Below are positions 11,712 to 20,977 of a stretch of 64,000 nt of DNA, piece by piece. Under the pieces are notes generated by a model, which was not told the origin of the DNA, made no database searches, and worked only from the letters and a program-made list of their open reading frames with translations. The stretch covers positions 404,501-468,500 of the forward strand of contig NZ_CP045429.1 in NCBI RefSeq assembly GCF_005886805.2, read 5' to 3'. Positions within the stretch are counted from its first letter, which is position 1; every line of letters begins with the position of its first letter. A program made the translations under genes and the position numbers. Source of the stretch: Pseudoalteromonas rubra (GTDB taxonomy: Bacteria; Pseudomonadota; Gammaproteobacteria; Enterobacterales; Alteromonadaceae).

Positions 11712-13025
11712 CTAGGCCAGGGTCAGTAAAAGAGCGATCACCACGCCACTGACCAACAATTGAATCAAACAAAATCCCATAATATCTTTGGCTTTCAAGC
11801 CGGCGATGGCCAGTACCGGCAGAGCCCAGAAGGGTTGAATAAGGTTGGTCCAGGCATCGCCCCAGGCAACCGCCATAGCAACACGAGCAATGTCGGTCCC
11901 AAGCGCTTGTGCAGCGGGGATCACAATGGGCGCCTGCACAGCCCATTGCCCACCTCCTGAAGGAACAAAAATGTTCACCAGTCCGGCACTGAGAAAGCTC
12001 CATAAGGGCAGTGTTGTGCTGGTACTGATCTCTACAAAGCCACCCGAGATCTGCTGTGCGAGCCCTGTTTTGACCATCACAGCCATGATCCCTGCATAGA
12101 AAGGAAACTGGATCACAATACCCGCACCTCCCCTAATCGCCTCTTGTAAGCTGTTTAGCAGGTTCGCAGGTGTGCGATGTAACAAGATGGCCAGAAACAG
12201 GAACAATGCAATGACACTATTGAGGTTGAGCGTACCACCGGCGGCCAAAAAATAATAAAACAAGTAGCCACACCCGAGCAGGCCTATAGTCGTTCCGATT
12301 AAAGTGCTGTGTTCAATGCGCTCTGCCGGAGTCATTGAGGCGGGTGGGCTGGGTGGTTCCGGTTGAGCCAGTTTGCTGGGGTCGACCACGACCTGAGACT
12401 GAGCCGGCGGGAGCATAAAGCGATTAAGCAGGGGCATGATCACCAATAATACACCCAGGATTAGCAGGTTGAATGGGGCGAACAGCGTTTGGCTGGTGCC
12501 CAAAACCCCTATCTGAGCTTCGGCAAAATGGCCGGGTGTGGCAATGGTCAGTGGCACGGAGCCTGCTAATCCACCATGCCAGACGATAAATCCGGAGTAG
12601 GCACTGGCCACCAATAAGCGATAATCCACAGCAATCTGGCGAGCTAGGGCTTTAGCAAATAAAGCACCTACCACCAGGCCAAAACCCCAGTTTAACCAGC
12701 TTGCCAGCATTGCAACTAAGGTGACCAGCATAATAGCCTGTGCAGGCGAGCGAGCGAACGTGGCCAGTTTGTTCAGCGCTATGATACAGGGTTGTGTACT
12801 GGCTAACATGTATCCGCACACTAAAATGAGCAGCATCTGCATGGCAAATTGAAGCAGGTTCCAAAACCCTTGTCCCCAGATGGTGATGGCCTCCAGTGGG
12901 GTCGTGGGTGTAAACACGCTGGCAAGGGCGAGCACCAGCAGGGTCAACAGGCAAACGAAGATATAGGGGTCGGGTAAATATCGTTCAACCAGTCGGCTGA
13001 GTGGTTGTGTGATATGGTTTAGCAT
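11712..13025 (-). CDS. atoE: AtoE-family short-chain fatty acid transporter
   Basis: A 437-residue polytopic membrane protein of about a dozen helices. It starts MLNHITQPLSRLVERYLPDPYIF, the typical N-terminus of the AtoE short-chain fatty acid transporter family. A conserved FVPSGGGQWAVQAP segment precedes the C-terminal helices. E. coli AtoE is linked to uptake of short fatty acids such as acetoacetate or butyrate. No ato catabolic genes are adjacent, so the substrate is inferred from family only. The ATG has a GGGA-type ribosome binding site. Confidence 0.87.
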   Translation of the reverse strand: MLNHITQPLSRLVERYLPDPYIFVCLLTLLVLALASVFTPTTPLEAITIWGQGFWNLLQFAMQMLLILVCGYMLASTQPCIIALNKLATFARSPAQAIMLVTLVAMLASWLNWGFGLVVGALFAKALARQIAVDYRLLVASAYSGFIVWHGGLAGSVPLTIATPGHFAEAQIGVLGTSQTLFAPFNLLILGVLLVIMPLLNRFMLPPAQSQVVVDPSKLAQPEPPSPPASMTPAERIEHSTLIGTTIGLLGCGYLFYYFLAAGGTLNLNSVIALFLFLAILLHRTPANLLNSLQEAIRGGAGIVIQFPFYAGIMAVMVKTGLAQQISGGFVEISTSTTLPLWSFLSAGLVNIFVPSGGGQWAVQAPIVIPAAQALGTDIARVAMAVAWGDAWTNLIQPFWALPVLAIAGLKAKDIMGFCLIQLLVSGVVIALLLTLA

Positions 13026-13264
13026 GACAGATTCCCATTGAGTGTGCGCAACAAACAGCGTTCATGTAAAAAGTGACTTAATTCACTAAAAGTTAGTCAA
13101 TTAAGCTATGCTAATAGCTGTGAACGTCGCGTTATTTTTTTATTTTATTGATTTTTAAGTGTTTATAATTTTGGCACAAAACATGTAATAGTTAAATCAT
13201 ACGATTGAATTGTCTGCGCGTCACCATACAAATGCGCAGTTAAAACTAAAAAAGAGAGGTCTTT
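13026..13264. promoter_or_regulatory. Divergent control region between atoE-like gene and small membrane protein gene
   Basis: This AT-rich spacer should hold both promoters. It contains an inverted repeat CTTAATT / AATTAAG (13077-13083, 13099-13105), directly followed by a perfect AGCTAT-GCTA-ATAGCT palindrome (13104-13119). These look like possible operator sites. I cannot assign a binding protein. Confidence 0.35.
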
Positions 13265-13489
13265 ATGGCAGGACAGGGTTCAGGAGGCAATGTAATTGCC
13301 GCAATATGTAATGTCTTTTTTCCAGGCTTAGGACAATTAGTGCAGGGACGTTTACTTGCAGCGCTTATCTTCGCAGTCGTCTGTGTTGGTGGATATGCAC
13401 TATGGTGGTTAGTAGTGCCTGCGGTAGTGGCCGCCATTTTTCACTTGTGGTCGATCATTGATGCGGCCAAGTATCGCTCATCAGATTGA
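13265..13489 (+). CDS. Small two-helix membrane protein, TM2-like
   Basis: A 74-residue protein with two hydrophobic segments (~8-28 and ~32-58). Between them are the turn motif FFPGLGQLVQGR and a C-terminal WSIIDAAKYR. The PGLGQ...G pattern resembles the TM2 domain and related short bacterial membrane proteins of unknown role. The ATG follows a GAGAGG ribosome binding site, which supports real expression. Its last 9 nt overlap the convergent AEC transporter gene. No function can be assigned. Confidence 0.75.
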   Translation: MAGQGSGGNVIAAICNVFFPGLGQLVQGRLLAALIFAVVCVGGYALWWLVVPAVVAAIFHLWSIIDAAKYRSSD

Positions 13490-14386
13490 TAAAACAGCCA
13501 GCCACAGGCTGAGTGAGATCACACTTAGCAGGGTAGATAGCACAACGCCGCCAGCACTGTTTGCTTGCTGAACGGATAGCTGGCGGGCAACCAGGTAGGC
13601 GTTGACACCCAGTGGCGCGGCACTCATGAGCGTGACGACCTGGCGTTGTAATGGCTCTAGTGCCAGTAGTGTTGCTGTCAGATAAACGCACAAAGGCAGT
13701 ATCAGCAGTTTGATGATGCTGATCATAAGTGCCGGATACCACACGGTGCGAAACCCGTACTGAACCAGACTGGCACCTAGCACAAACAGTGCACCTGCAA
13801 TGGCTGGTTGGGCAAACCAGTCCATTCCTGACAAGAGCAAAGCCGGGATAGTCACTGGCAGCAAATTGGCGAGCAGTCCGAGACTGATACTCAGTACAAC
13901 GGGGTTCAAAAACAGTGGCTTGAGCCAGTCAATGCCACCTTTCCCTTTTCCGGCCAAAATGAAAGTAAGAGAAAATAACACCGCACTGTGCAGTGGGATG
14001 ATCATAAATACCATGGCCGCTGCCTGTTCACCCAGTGCTGCCAGAATGACAGGCAGACCAACCACCACTGTATTCGAGTAGGTACCGTTTAGCGCGCTTA
14101 ATGCGGCTTCTTCGGTTGCGAGTTTAAAGCGTCGCCGCATCACGAGTAGCACCAGGCAGTACAGCGCAATGACGGGCAGATAAAATGCCAGCAGTAACGT
14201 TACAGAGGCAACCTGTGACAGGTCAGCGCGATACATACTTAAAAAAAGCAGCATAGGGATGGCGAGATTAAAAATATAGACGCGGATCCCATCCAATTGT
14301 GCGGCCGAGATAAATCGGATCCGCGCGGCCACAAACCCACAGGTGACGACGAAAATCAATGGAAACAGGATATCAATGAAAGTCAC
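13481..14386 (-). CDS. AEC-family transporter (auxin efflux carrier / malonate-permease type)
   Basis: A 301-residue protein with about ten transmembrane helices in two five-helix repeats, the layout of the AEC family (YfdV, MdcF). The conserved Asn-containing segment GTYSNTVVVGLPVI lies near 100-113. Bacterial AEC members move small organic acids, but many are uncharacterised. The start codon is GTG. It overlaps the small TM2-like gene tail to tail by 9 nt. Confidence 0.85.
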   Translation of the reverse strand: MTFIDILFPLIFVVTCGFVAARIRFISAAQLDGIRVYIFNLAIPMLLFLSMYRADLSQVASVTLLLAFYLPVIALYCLVLLVMRRRFKLATEEAALSALNGTYSNTVVVGLPVILAALGEQAAAMVFMIIPLHSAVLFSLTFILAGKGKGGIDWLKPLFLNPVVLSISLGLLANLLPVTIPALLLSGMDWFAQPAIAGALFVLGASLVQYGFRTVWYPALMISIIKLLILPLCVYLTATLLALEPLQRQVVTLMSAAPLGVNAYLVARQLSVQQANSAGGVVLSTLLSVISLSLWLAVLSI

Positions 14387-14520
14387 GGCTTACTCGTTGG
14401 TTGTGAAGGGCGTTATTGGCAATGCAGGCAGTATTATACGGGTTTATCGGCACTAAACAATGCAGCGTCGTGAGGTTCAGGTATACTAACAGAGTTGTAT
14501 TAAATAACCTTGAAGTGACT

Positions 14521-14895
14521 ATGGAGTATCAGTTTATTCGCGATCCGATAGCCGGATTTCGTGTCAAAATGTCAGCGGAACATGAGCTGGTAGGACGTTG
14601 GTTAAATGATGAACTTGCGCACGACGCATTGCCAGCTTTGCTGGCTCGCCTGAAAGAAATCAAAACAACCCGGGATGAGTTTTGTCTGGAAGGACGTGAG
14701 GTACGCCTGATAGTTTCCCATCAGGAAGCGCTGTTTGAAGCCCATGACTTATATCACGATCAAACCGATGCTTTGTCTGCGTTCAGTGATGATGCGCTCG
14801 CTATGGAAGAGCATGGCTTGAGCGCAGGGTGTGGCTTCGAGGATTTCGAAGCCCTACTGCAGGACTGGCAGGAATTTATTCGTCGCCGCCGTTAG
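14521..14895 (+). CDS. yacL: UPF0231 family protein YacL
   Basis: A 124-residue acidic protein. It opens MEYQFIRDPIAGFRVKMSAEHELVGRWLNDEL, closely following E. coli YacL (MDYEFLRDITG...MSMGHEVVGHWFNEE). The C-terminal LSAGCGFEDFEALLQDWQEFI matches the YacL end. The ORF is open upstream to 14416, but the family match and the Shine-Dalgarno-like GAAGTG fix the start at 14521. The function is unknown. It overlaps the following convergent gene by 4 nt. Confidence 0.88.
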   Translation: MEYQFIRDPIAGFRVKMSAEHELVGRWLNDELAHDALPALLARLKEIKTTRDEFCLEGREVRLIVSHQEALFEAHDLYHDQTDALSAFSDDALAMEEHGLSAGCGFEDFEALLQDWQEFIRRRR

Positions 14896-15608
14896 CTCGT
14901 GGCTTGCTGGGGTGGTGCACCGTATAGTTGCTCCGCCCGATTAAATAAGACCCAGGATGTGAGAATATATTTGTCATTGGAACGCGGCATGTTGCCCCGG
15001 TGTGTATGTGTGAAGTAGGCTGGCGCAATCACCATTGAGCCCTGTTTTGGCTTGATGCATTTGTCCTGATAATGAAACTCAGTTTCTCCGCCTTCTTCTA
15101 CGTCATTGAGATAAAACATAAATAACAATACCCGGTGGAGTGCTTCGTTGTGCTGTAATTGAGGATAAACTTCACTGTGCCAGTAAGGGTAACCGCCTTT
15201 ATTCGTCGGATAGCGCTGTGCCTGGATAGACCCTAAACGAAATAATTGTTGAGTCAATATGGGGAGCTGAGGTTTACCCACTTCCTCAAAGTTATCAACG
15301 GTTAAATTAACAGGCTGGCCAGTTTTTGGATGATAAACGCTAAGCCCGAAAGCCCCAATCATCATGAAAAAGTGCTCTTCAATATAATCGAACAGGTATT
15401 TCGACGTGGTTTGTTGAATATGTGTTAATTGCTGAGCATAATCCGGGTATTGATTTAAATACAGATCCTGACTGATTTTCTTACTGAGGTCGACGCCTCC
15501 TGAGGTGGTCCCCTGTGCCAGATGAGGGCTGTTATCAAAGGTCTGAATAAACTGCTGGCAAAACTCAGGACTCAGTGCATTCTCATAAATGCGAATAAAA
15601 TCAGTCAT
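14892..15608 (-). CDS. 2-oxoglutarate/Fe(II)-dependent oxygenase, prolyl-hydroxylase-like
   Basis: A 238-residue protein whose C-terminal half has the double-stranded beta-helix signature. It shows WHSEVYP (metal His with Glu in place of the usual Asp, HxE), then FYLNDVEEGGETEF, GSMVIAPAYFTHTHRG (second His), and a Lys in DKYILTSW that would bind 2-oxoglutarate. Such enzymes hydroxylate amino-acid side chains or small molecules; the substrate is unknown. The ATG at 15608 is preferred over the in-frame TTG at 15620. It is divergent from the thioesterase gene with ~29 nt between starts. Confidence 0.82.
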   Translation of the reverse strand: MTDFIRIYENALSPEFCQQFIQTFDNSPHLAQGTTSGGVDLSKKISQDLYLNQYPDYAQQLTHIQQTTSKYLFDYIEEHFFMMIGAFGLSVYHPKTGQPVNLTVDNFEEVGKPQLPILTQQLFRLGSIQAQRYPTNKGGYPYWHSEVYPQLQHNEALHRVLLFMFYLNDVEEGGETEFHYQDKCIKPKQGSMVIAPAYFTHTHRGNMPRSNDKYILTSWVLFNRAEQLYGAPPQQATS

Positions 15609-15637
15609 GTTGATATCCAAAATTGGTTAGAATTATT

Positions 15638-16027
15638 ATGTTGTCAGAAACTATTATGCCGCGTTTCAGTGAAACGGATGTCCTCGGACATATCAACAAT
15701 ACCGTACTCCCGGTATGGTTTGAAGCGGCGCGCATGCCTATTTTCAAAATTTTTACACCGGATCTTAATCCACATCAATGGAAGCTAATTGTTGCCAAGG
15801 TAGAAGTAACCTTTAAAGGTGAGCTGTTTTACGGCCAGCCTGTCGAAATCAAAACGGCGATTGAAAAGGTTGGTAACAGCTCCTTCGTGATCTTACAGCA
15901 GGCCTGGCAGCATGACGAATGCTGTGCCGAAGGGCGCACTGTGATGGTGCGTTATGACTTTGCGGGTAAAACATCTCAGTCACTCAGTGAAGAAGAGCAG
16001 GCTGCGCTAAGCAAGTATGCGTTATAG
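15638..16027 (+). CDS. YbgC/FadM-type hotdog-fold acyl-CoA thioesterase
   Basis: A 129-residue single-domain 4HBT hotdog protein. The N-terminal motif RFSETDVLGHINNTVLPVWFEAAR holds the catalytic-type Asp and the His-Asn pair found in 4-hydroxybenzoyl-CoA thioesterase relatives. It should hydrolyse acyl-CoA thioesters in the cytoplasm; chain-length preference is unknown. I chose the ATG at 15638 over an upstream TTG (15623). It ends 21 nt from a convergent membrane-protein gene. Confidence 0.85.
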   Translation: MLSETIMPRFSETDVLGHINNTVLPVWFEAARMPIFKIFTPDLNPHQWKLIVAKVEVTFKGELFYGQPVEIKTAIEKVGNSSFVILQQAWQHDECCAEGRTVMVRYDFAGKTSQSLSEEEQAALSKYAL

Positions 16028-16048
16028 CGCGCCCGGCCGGATATTCAC

Positions 16049-17119
16049 TTAGCGGTTTCGGAACTGATGGCCGATGGCCGCTGAGATGCAGGGTTTAACA
16101 ACAAATTCATAGCGGGCAGGATCGCCCTCAAGTTTAGTAATTTCCAGCAGTTCGTAGTCGTTTAACTCGATGATCCGCGTGCCTGGTGCAATTTCACACC
16201 GGGAACGGCTGTCCGATTCATACTCGTAGATAAAGTAAGTCAGCGCGTTTTGCAGATGGCGTTCATACTTATCAGCATTCTTTTCAAATGCTGATAACTG
16301 GACTTTGAGTTCGTTTAGCTCAGCCTGTTGTTCTGCCAGTTTCGCTTGCTCTGTGTCATTGACTGCTGAGCCTGCTATGGCGTCGATTGTGGTGTGTGTA
16401 AGCGTATTGTCGGCGTCATCTTGCATCGTAATATTGAGTTGGATCGACTGACCGGTAAAGCCTTCTACGATATGGCGTAAAAAGCTATTGACACCTCGGG
16501 ACATGCCCGTTGAGGAAATAAACACCGCCATTTGGTAGAGCAAAAATAACCCAAAGAAAAAGCGCACGAGTCCGGTGGTAACAGGGTACTGGTAGTCTGG
16601 ACTATGCCACCATTTATGGAGCCCAAATGGGCGCAGCAACATCAGTACGAATAAATAAACTGGCTGAATAAGTTGCAGCAGGATCAACAGTAAAATGCTG
16701 GTGGTCACAAACCAGGTCGGAACAGATAACAGCATGCTAAAGTTGTGCGAGTAGGGCAGGTGATCTGCATTCACACCCGTGATGTCATTTACCATTCCTG
16801 CTGCTTGGGCAAGCGCATAGTTGGCAATAAACGCGTAAAACAGCAAAATCACGGCTTTGCCTGGCAGGCTTTCCCAAAGGTGGATAAACCTCGGCCAGAA
16901 TTCTCTGGTCATGGCTATCAGTGCGAGGACCGACGCCCCCAGATAAAGCGAGCTGTCTTCAGGCAGTTCATTGAAGATGGCAAGCAAACACAGCATGGTT
17001 GCTGAAAAGTAGCAGCGTTGTGCCACATTCAGGGTGTGCCAGAATACCAGCCATTTTTTTTGCAGTGTTGAAAAAGGGCCTACAACAGGTTGTATTGCGC
17101 TGGGAAGTGCCAGTTTCAT
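16049..17119 (-). CDS. Membrane protein of unknown function with C-terminal coiled coil
   Basis: I do not recognise this 356-residue protein. It has about five or six hydrophobic helices between ~20 and ~210. A polar, acidic stretch follows, then a predicted coiled coil (EQAKLAEQQAELNELKVQLSAFEKNADKYERHLQNAL). The C-terminal domain of about 70 residues ends in a basic tail (GHQFRNR). The reading frame is open to 17257, but the first credible start is the ATG at 17119 (MKLALPSAIQ). It lies downstream of uvrA on the same strand, with a hairpin between them. Confidence 0.7.
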   Translation of the reverse strand: MKLALPSAIQPVVGPFSTLQKKWLVFWHTLNVAQRCYFSATMLCLLAIFNELPEDSSLYLGASVLALIAMTREFWPRFIHLWESLPGKAVILLFYAFIANYALAQAAGMVNDITGVNADHLPYSHNFSMLLSVPTWFVTTSILLLILLQLIQPVYLFVLMLLRPFGLHKWWHSPDYQYPVTTGLVRFFFGLFLLYQMAVFISSTGMSRGVNSFLRHIVEGFTGQSIQLNITMQDDADNTLTHTTIDAIAGSAVNDTEQAKLAEQQAELNELKVQLSAFEKNADKYERHLQNALTYFIYEYESDSRSRCEIAPGTRIIELNDYELLEITKLEGDPARYEFVVKPCISAAIGHQFRNR

Positions 17120-17154
17120 TGTTATTATTCCATTCCCTGACCGTGAAAGTGAGT

Positions 17155-17171
17155 GGGGAGCATGACTCCCC
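17155..17171 (-). terminator. Hairpin after uvrA, possible weak terminator
   Basis: GGGGAG and CTCCCC pair around a 5-nt loop, 12 nt past the uvrA stop. On the minus strand no T run follows, so it may attenuate rather than end transcription into the next gene. Confidence 0.35.
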
Positions 17172-17183
17172 TTGCTCGCTCCG

Positions 17184-20003
17184 TTATAGCATAGGCTTGA
17201 GGTATCGACCAGTGTGAGAAGCTGCACACTCAGCAACCTCTTCCGGGGTGCCAGCAACTAGGATCTGACCACCGCCAGCACCGCCTTCCGGGCCAAGATC
17301 GACTATCCAGTCGGCAGTTTTAATGACATCCAGGTTGTGTTCTATCACCACTACGGTATTACCATGGTCACGTAATCGGTGCAGTACAACCAGCAGCTGC
17401 TGAATATCATGGAAATGCAGACCTGTGGTTGGCTCATCAAGGATATACAGGGTTTTACCAGTGTCTCGTTTAGATAATTCACGGGCAAGTTTGACCCGTT
17501 GCGCTTCACCACCAGACAACGTTGTTGCTGCCTGGCCGAGTCGAATGTAGGACAGCCCCACATCCATCAATGTTTGTAATTTGCGTTTGATGGCTGGGAT
17601 CTTATCAAAGAACTCACGGGCATCTTCCACTGTCATTTCCAACACTTCATGGATGTTCTTGCCTTTATACAGGACTTCTAAAGTTTCCCGGTTGTAGCGT
17701 TTGCCTGTACAGACATCACAGGGCACATAGACATCGGGTAAAAAGTGCATTTCGACTTTGATCACACCGTCGCCCTGACAGGCTTCACAGCGACCGCCTT
17801 TCACATTGAAACTAAAGCGGCCAACCTTGTAACCCCGCGAGCGCGCTTCCTGGGTACCTGCGAATAACTCCCGGATCGCTGTAAAGATCCCGGTATAGGT
17901 GGCCGGGTTTGAGCGTGGTGTGCGTCCGATTGGACTTTGATCTATGTCGATCACCTTGTCAAAATGCTCCAGGCCTTCGATGGACTGGTAAGGTGAAGGC
18001 TCAGCAACCGTTGCTCCGTTAAGTTCTCTGTGTGCCAGTTTGAATAGGGTGTCGTTGATCAGAGTTGACTTGCCAGAACCAGACACGCCGGTGACGCAGG
18101 TCATCAAGCCAAATGGGATCTTGAGATTCACGTTTTTAAGGTTGTTTCCACTGGCGCCATTCAGTGCCAGCCATTGCTCACCAGTTTGATGACGCTCAGC
18201 AGGTACGGCTATGGCTTGCTGCCCACTGAGATATTGGCCAGTCAGTGATTTTGGGTTTGCCATGATGTCTTCGCGGCTGCCTTCTGCGACCACATAACCA
18301 CCGTGCACACCGGCACCAGGGCCGATATCTATAATGTGGTCGGCTGCACGAATAGCATCTTCATCATGTTCAACCACGATAACGGTATTGCCCAGATCAC
18401 GCAGGTGGGTGAGGGTGCTCAGTAATCGATCATTGTCTCTTTGGTGTAGCCCGATCGACGGTTCGTCAAGTACGTACATGACGCCCACCAGGCCCGCACC
18501 TATCTGGCTTGCTAGTCGGATCCTTTGGGCTTCACCACCTGAGAGCGTATCGGCACTACGTTCCAGTGATAGGTAGTTCAGACCGACATTGATCAAAAAG
18601 GACAAACGGTCACGGATTTCTTTGAGTACCTTTTCTGCGATCTTGGCCTTTTGACCGCTGAGGGTCAGTGCATCAAAAAAGTCACAGGCTTCCCCAATAC
18701 TCATGGTCGTGACCGTCGGTAGATTGGTGGCACCAATAAAGACGTGACGAGCTTCTTCTCTCAATCGGGAGCCATTACATTTAGGGCAGGCTTGACTGGT
18801 TTGGTATTTAGCCAGCTCTTCGCGGACTGAGGCCGATTCCGTTTCTCGGTAACGGCGGTTCATATTGTTTAATACGCCTTCAAACTCATGGTTTCGGGTG
18901 ATTAAGTCTCCGCGGTCATTGCGATAGTTGAAGGCTATCTTGGTTCGCCCCGAGCCTTCCAGCACCACCTTTTGTGCGTCGTTTGATAAGTTCTGAAACG
19001 GTGTTTCGAGGTCAAAGTCATAGTGTTCAGCGACTGAGCTGAGCATCTGATAATAGTAAAAGCTGCGTTTATCCCAGCCTTTAATGGCGCCACCGGACAG
19101 ACTCAGCTCGGGGTTTTGTACTACCCGGCTGGGGTCAAAGAACTGTCTGACACCCAGTCCGTCACAGCTTTGACAGGCTCCGGCAGGGTTATTGAACGAG
19201 AACAAACGAGGCTCCAGCTCGGTCATGGCATAGCCACACGTCGGGCAGGCAAAGTTAGCGGAAAACACCAGTTCTTCATCCAGGCTGTCGTCCATGGCAG
19301 CCACCACGGCAATGCCATCCGCCAGCTCCAGCGCCGTTTCAAAGGATTCGGCCAACCTTTGCTCCAGTCCCTCTTTGACCTTGAAGCGGTCAACGACCAC
19401 CTCGATGGTGTGCTTTTTGTGTAGTTCCAGGGTCGGCGGATCGGATAAGTCGCATACTTCACCATCAATGCGGGCACGAATAAAGCCCTGGCTGGCAAGT
19501 TGTTCAAGGAGTTTAACATGCTCCCCTTTACGATTTTTGACCACCGGGGCCAGCAGCATTAATTTGCTGCCTTCAGGGTGACCCAGTACGGTATCGACCA
19601 TTTGACTGATGGTCTGCGCTTTCAGTGGCAAATCATGAGTTGGGCAGCGAGGTTCACCAACACGTGCGAACAACAAGCGCAGGTAATCGTAAATTTCCGT
19701 GATGGTACCTACTGTTGAACGAGGATTGTGAGAAGTAGACTTCTGCTCAATAGAAATGGCCGGCGAAAGTCCTTCGATGTGATCGACATCGGGTTTTTCC
19801 ATCAGTGACAAGAACTGTCTGGCGTAAGCAGACAGGGATTCGACATAACGGCGTTGCCCTTCAGCATACAAGGTATCGAATGCCAATGATGATTTGCCAG
19901 ACCCCGACAGGCCTGTGATCACGATGAGCTTGTCGCGCGGTATTGTAAGAGAGATGTCTTTGAGGTTGTGCGTGCGTGCACCTCTAACTTCTATTTTATC
20001 CAT
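17184..20003 (-). CDS. uvrA: Excinuclease ABC subunit A
   Basis: A 939-residue UvrA, essentially the same length as E. coli UvrA. It has two ABC ATPase modules with Walker A motifs GLSGSGKSS (near 31) and GVSGSGKST (near 640), two LSGGEAQR signatures, and zinc-binding cysteine clusters (CPTCGYAM region; CEACQGDG / CDVCTGKR). UvrA dimers find bulky DNA lesions and load UvrB in nucleotide excision repair. A perfect LexA box sits 17 nt upstream of its ATG, so it should be SOS-induced. Confidence 0.98.
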   Translation of the reverse strand: MDKIEVRGARTHNLKDISLTIPRDKLIVITGLSGSGKSSLAFDTLYAEGQRRYVESLSAYARQFLSLMEKPDVDHIEGLSPAISIEQKSTSHNPRSTVGTITEIYDYLRLLFARVGEPRCPTHDLPLKAQTISQMVDTVLGHPEGSKLMLLAPVVKNRKGEHVKLLEQLASQGFIRARIDGEVCDLSDPPTLELHKKHTIEVVVDRFKVKEGLEQRLAESFETALELADGIAVVAAMDDSLDEELVFSANFACPTCGYAMTELEPRLFSFNNPAGACQSCDGLGVRQFFDPSRVVQNPELSLSGGAIKGWDKRSFYYYQMLSSVAEHYDFDLETPFQNLSNDAQKVVLEGSGRTKIAFNYRNDRGDLITRNHEFEGVLNNMNRRYRETESASVREELAKYQTSQACPKCNGSRLREEARHVFIGATNLPTVTTMSIGEACDFFDALTLSGQKAKIAEKVLKEIRDRLSFLINVGLNYLSLERSADTLSGGEAQRIRLASQIGAGLVGVMYVLDEPSIGLHQRDNDRLLSTLTHLRDLGNTVIVVEHDEDAIRAADHIIDIGPGAGVHGGYVVAEGSREDIMANPKSLTGQYLSGQQAIAVPAERHQTGEQWLALNGASGNNLKNVNLKIPFGLMTCVTGVSGSGKSTLINDTLFKLAHRELNGATVAEPSPYQSIEGLEHFDKVIDIDQSPIGRTPRSNPATYTGIFTAIRELFAGTQEARSRGYKVGRFSFNVKGGRCEACQGDGVIKVEMHFLPDVYVPCDVCTGKRYNRETLEVLYKGKNIHEVLEMTVEDAREFFDKIPAIKRKLQTLMDVGLSYIRLGQAATTLSGGEAQRVKLARELSKRDTGKTLYILDEPTTGLHFHDIQQLLVVLHRLRDHGNTVVVIEHNLDVIKTADWIVDLGPEGGAGGGQILVAGTPEEVAECAASHTGRYLKPML

Positions 20004-20019
20004 GGTGGCCTTATTTGCT

Positions 20020-20035
20020 GTACAAACTTACAGTG
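20020..20035 (-). promoter_or_regulatory. LexA (SOS) box controlling uvrA
   Basis: CTGT-N8-ACAG with AT-rich centre (CTGTACAAACTTACAG) matches the gammaproteobacterial LexA consensus fully in both half-sites. It lies 17 nt upstream of the uvrA start, where bound LexA would block transcription. Confidence 0.85.
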
Positions 20036-20127
20036 TTTTTCTCAGAGTCCAAGAGTACCCTATCCAGCCTGTAAAATTAAGCTATCTTGGCTAAACTTAC
20101 GATAAACCTTGAAGCCGGGGATCACAT

Positions 20128-20880
20128 TTGTACTGGTTCGCTCTAATCTGGGTGCTGTTTACGCCGTTCGTGGTTGGGTGTGAGCTGATTGTCCGGTTTG
20201 AAAATTACGCTGCACAATCGCGTTTAGACACTAAGTTGAAGTGGCATGGTCTGGATGTGGATTTTGCCAAGGCACTGCTTGATGAGGCTGGCTGCGGTTA
20301 TCAGTTTATTAATGTGCCCTGGGGTCGGGCGCTGAAAATGCTGGCTGAGGGCGAGCTTGATATGGTGCTCAGTGTCAGTCGTACACCAGAGCGGGAGCAG
20401 TTTGCCTACTTTATTGGCCCGCAAAGAATGGAAACCATAGTGTTTGCAATGAATCAGTTGCGCCCTTATCCAGTGCAAACGCTGTCTGATCTGTTTAAGC
20501 TCCCGGTGCCCGTAGCCATTCAGAAGGGGGCATTTTATGGTCATGTATTTAACGAGTTACTGTTACGAGAGCAGACAAAAGACGAGTCGCAACGCTTTAT
20601 TTATGTGGCCGATAATCAACGCAAACTCAGCTTACTTAAACATGGCAGGATCGCAGGCTTTTTGGAAGAAAAATTCAACGTGCTGTATCAGTCGCAACAT
20701 AATCCTGACTTTGCTCATATCACGATGAGTTCGCTGGTGGTAAACCGCGAGCCAGTCTACTATGCGCTGAGTAGGCAGTCGGTCTCGGCTCAGGACTTAC
20801 GGCAGCTTGTAAGCGCATTTGAACGATTACAACATTCAGGTCGATTAACGCGGATCCTGGCAAAGTATGGATTGGACTAA
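20128..20880 (+). CDS. Periplasmic solute-binding protein, SBP family 3 type
   Basis: A 250-residue protein with a short signal peptide (MYWFALIWVLFTPFVVGCE). Its fold matches type-3 amino-acid-type binding proteins: DVDFAKALLDEAGCGYQFINVPWGRALKMLAEGELDMVLSVSRTPEREQFAYF and later a KLSLLKHGRIAGFLEE segment. The start is a TTG with GGGG nearby. No ABC permease or ATPase is adjacent, so it is a stand-alone member. Such orphan proteins are common in marine gammaproteobacteria and may act as sensors or with a distant transporter; that is inference. It interrupts the uvrA-yajR-ssb neighbourhood. Confidence 0.8.
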   Translation: MYWFALIWVLFTPFVVGCELIVRFENYAAQSRLDTKLKWHGLDVDFAKALLDEAGCGYQFINVPWGRALKMLAEGELDMVLSVSRTPEREQFAYFIGPQRMETIVFAMNQLRPYPVQTLSDLFKLPVPVAIQKGAFYGHVFNELLLREQTKDESQRFIYVADNQRKLSLLKHGRIAGFLEEKFNVLYQSQHNPDFAHITMSSLVVNREPVYYALSRQSVSAQDLRQLVSAFERLQHSGRLTRILAKYGLD

Positions 20881-20977
20881 ACGTCGGCTTTTCTCACTAA
20901 AATCTGATCTGGTCGTCAACACTTGGTTACTTTTTTGCTAGACTAGCGCCTGTTTTTGTCTTAGCCAAATAAGTGTC

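Noticed and set aside
13171..13187. TTGGCACAAAACATGTA resembling a sigma-54 promoter
   Set aside because: The -24 part matches, but the -12 GC dinucleotide is missing, which is essential for RpoN recognition.
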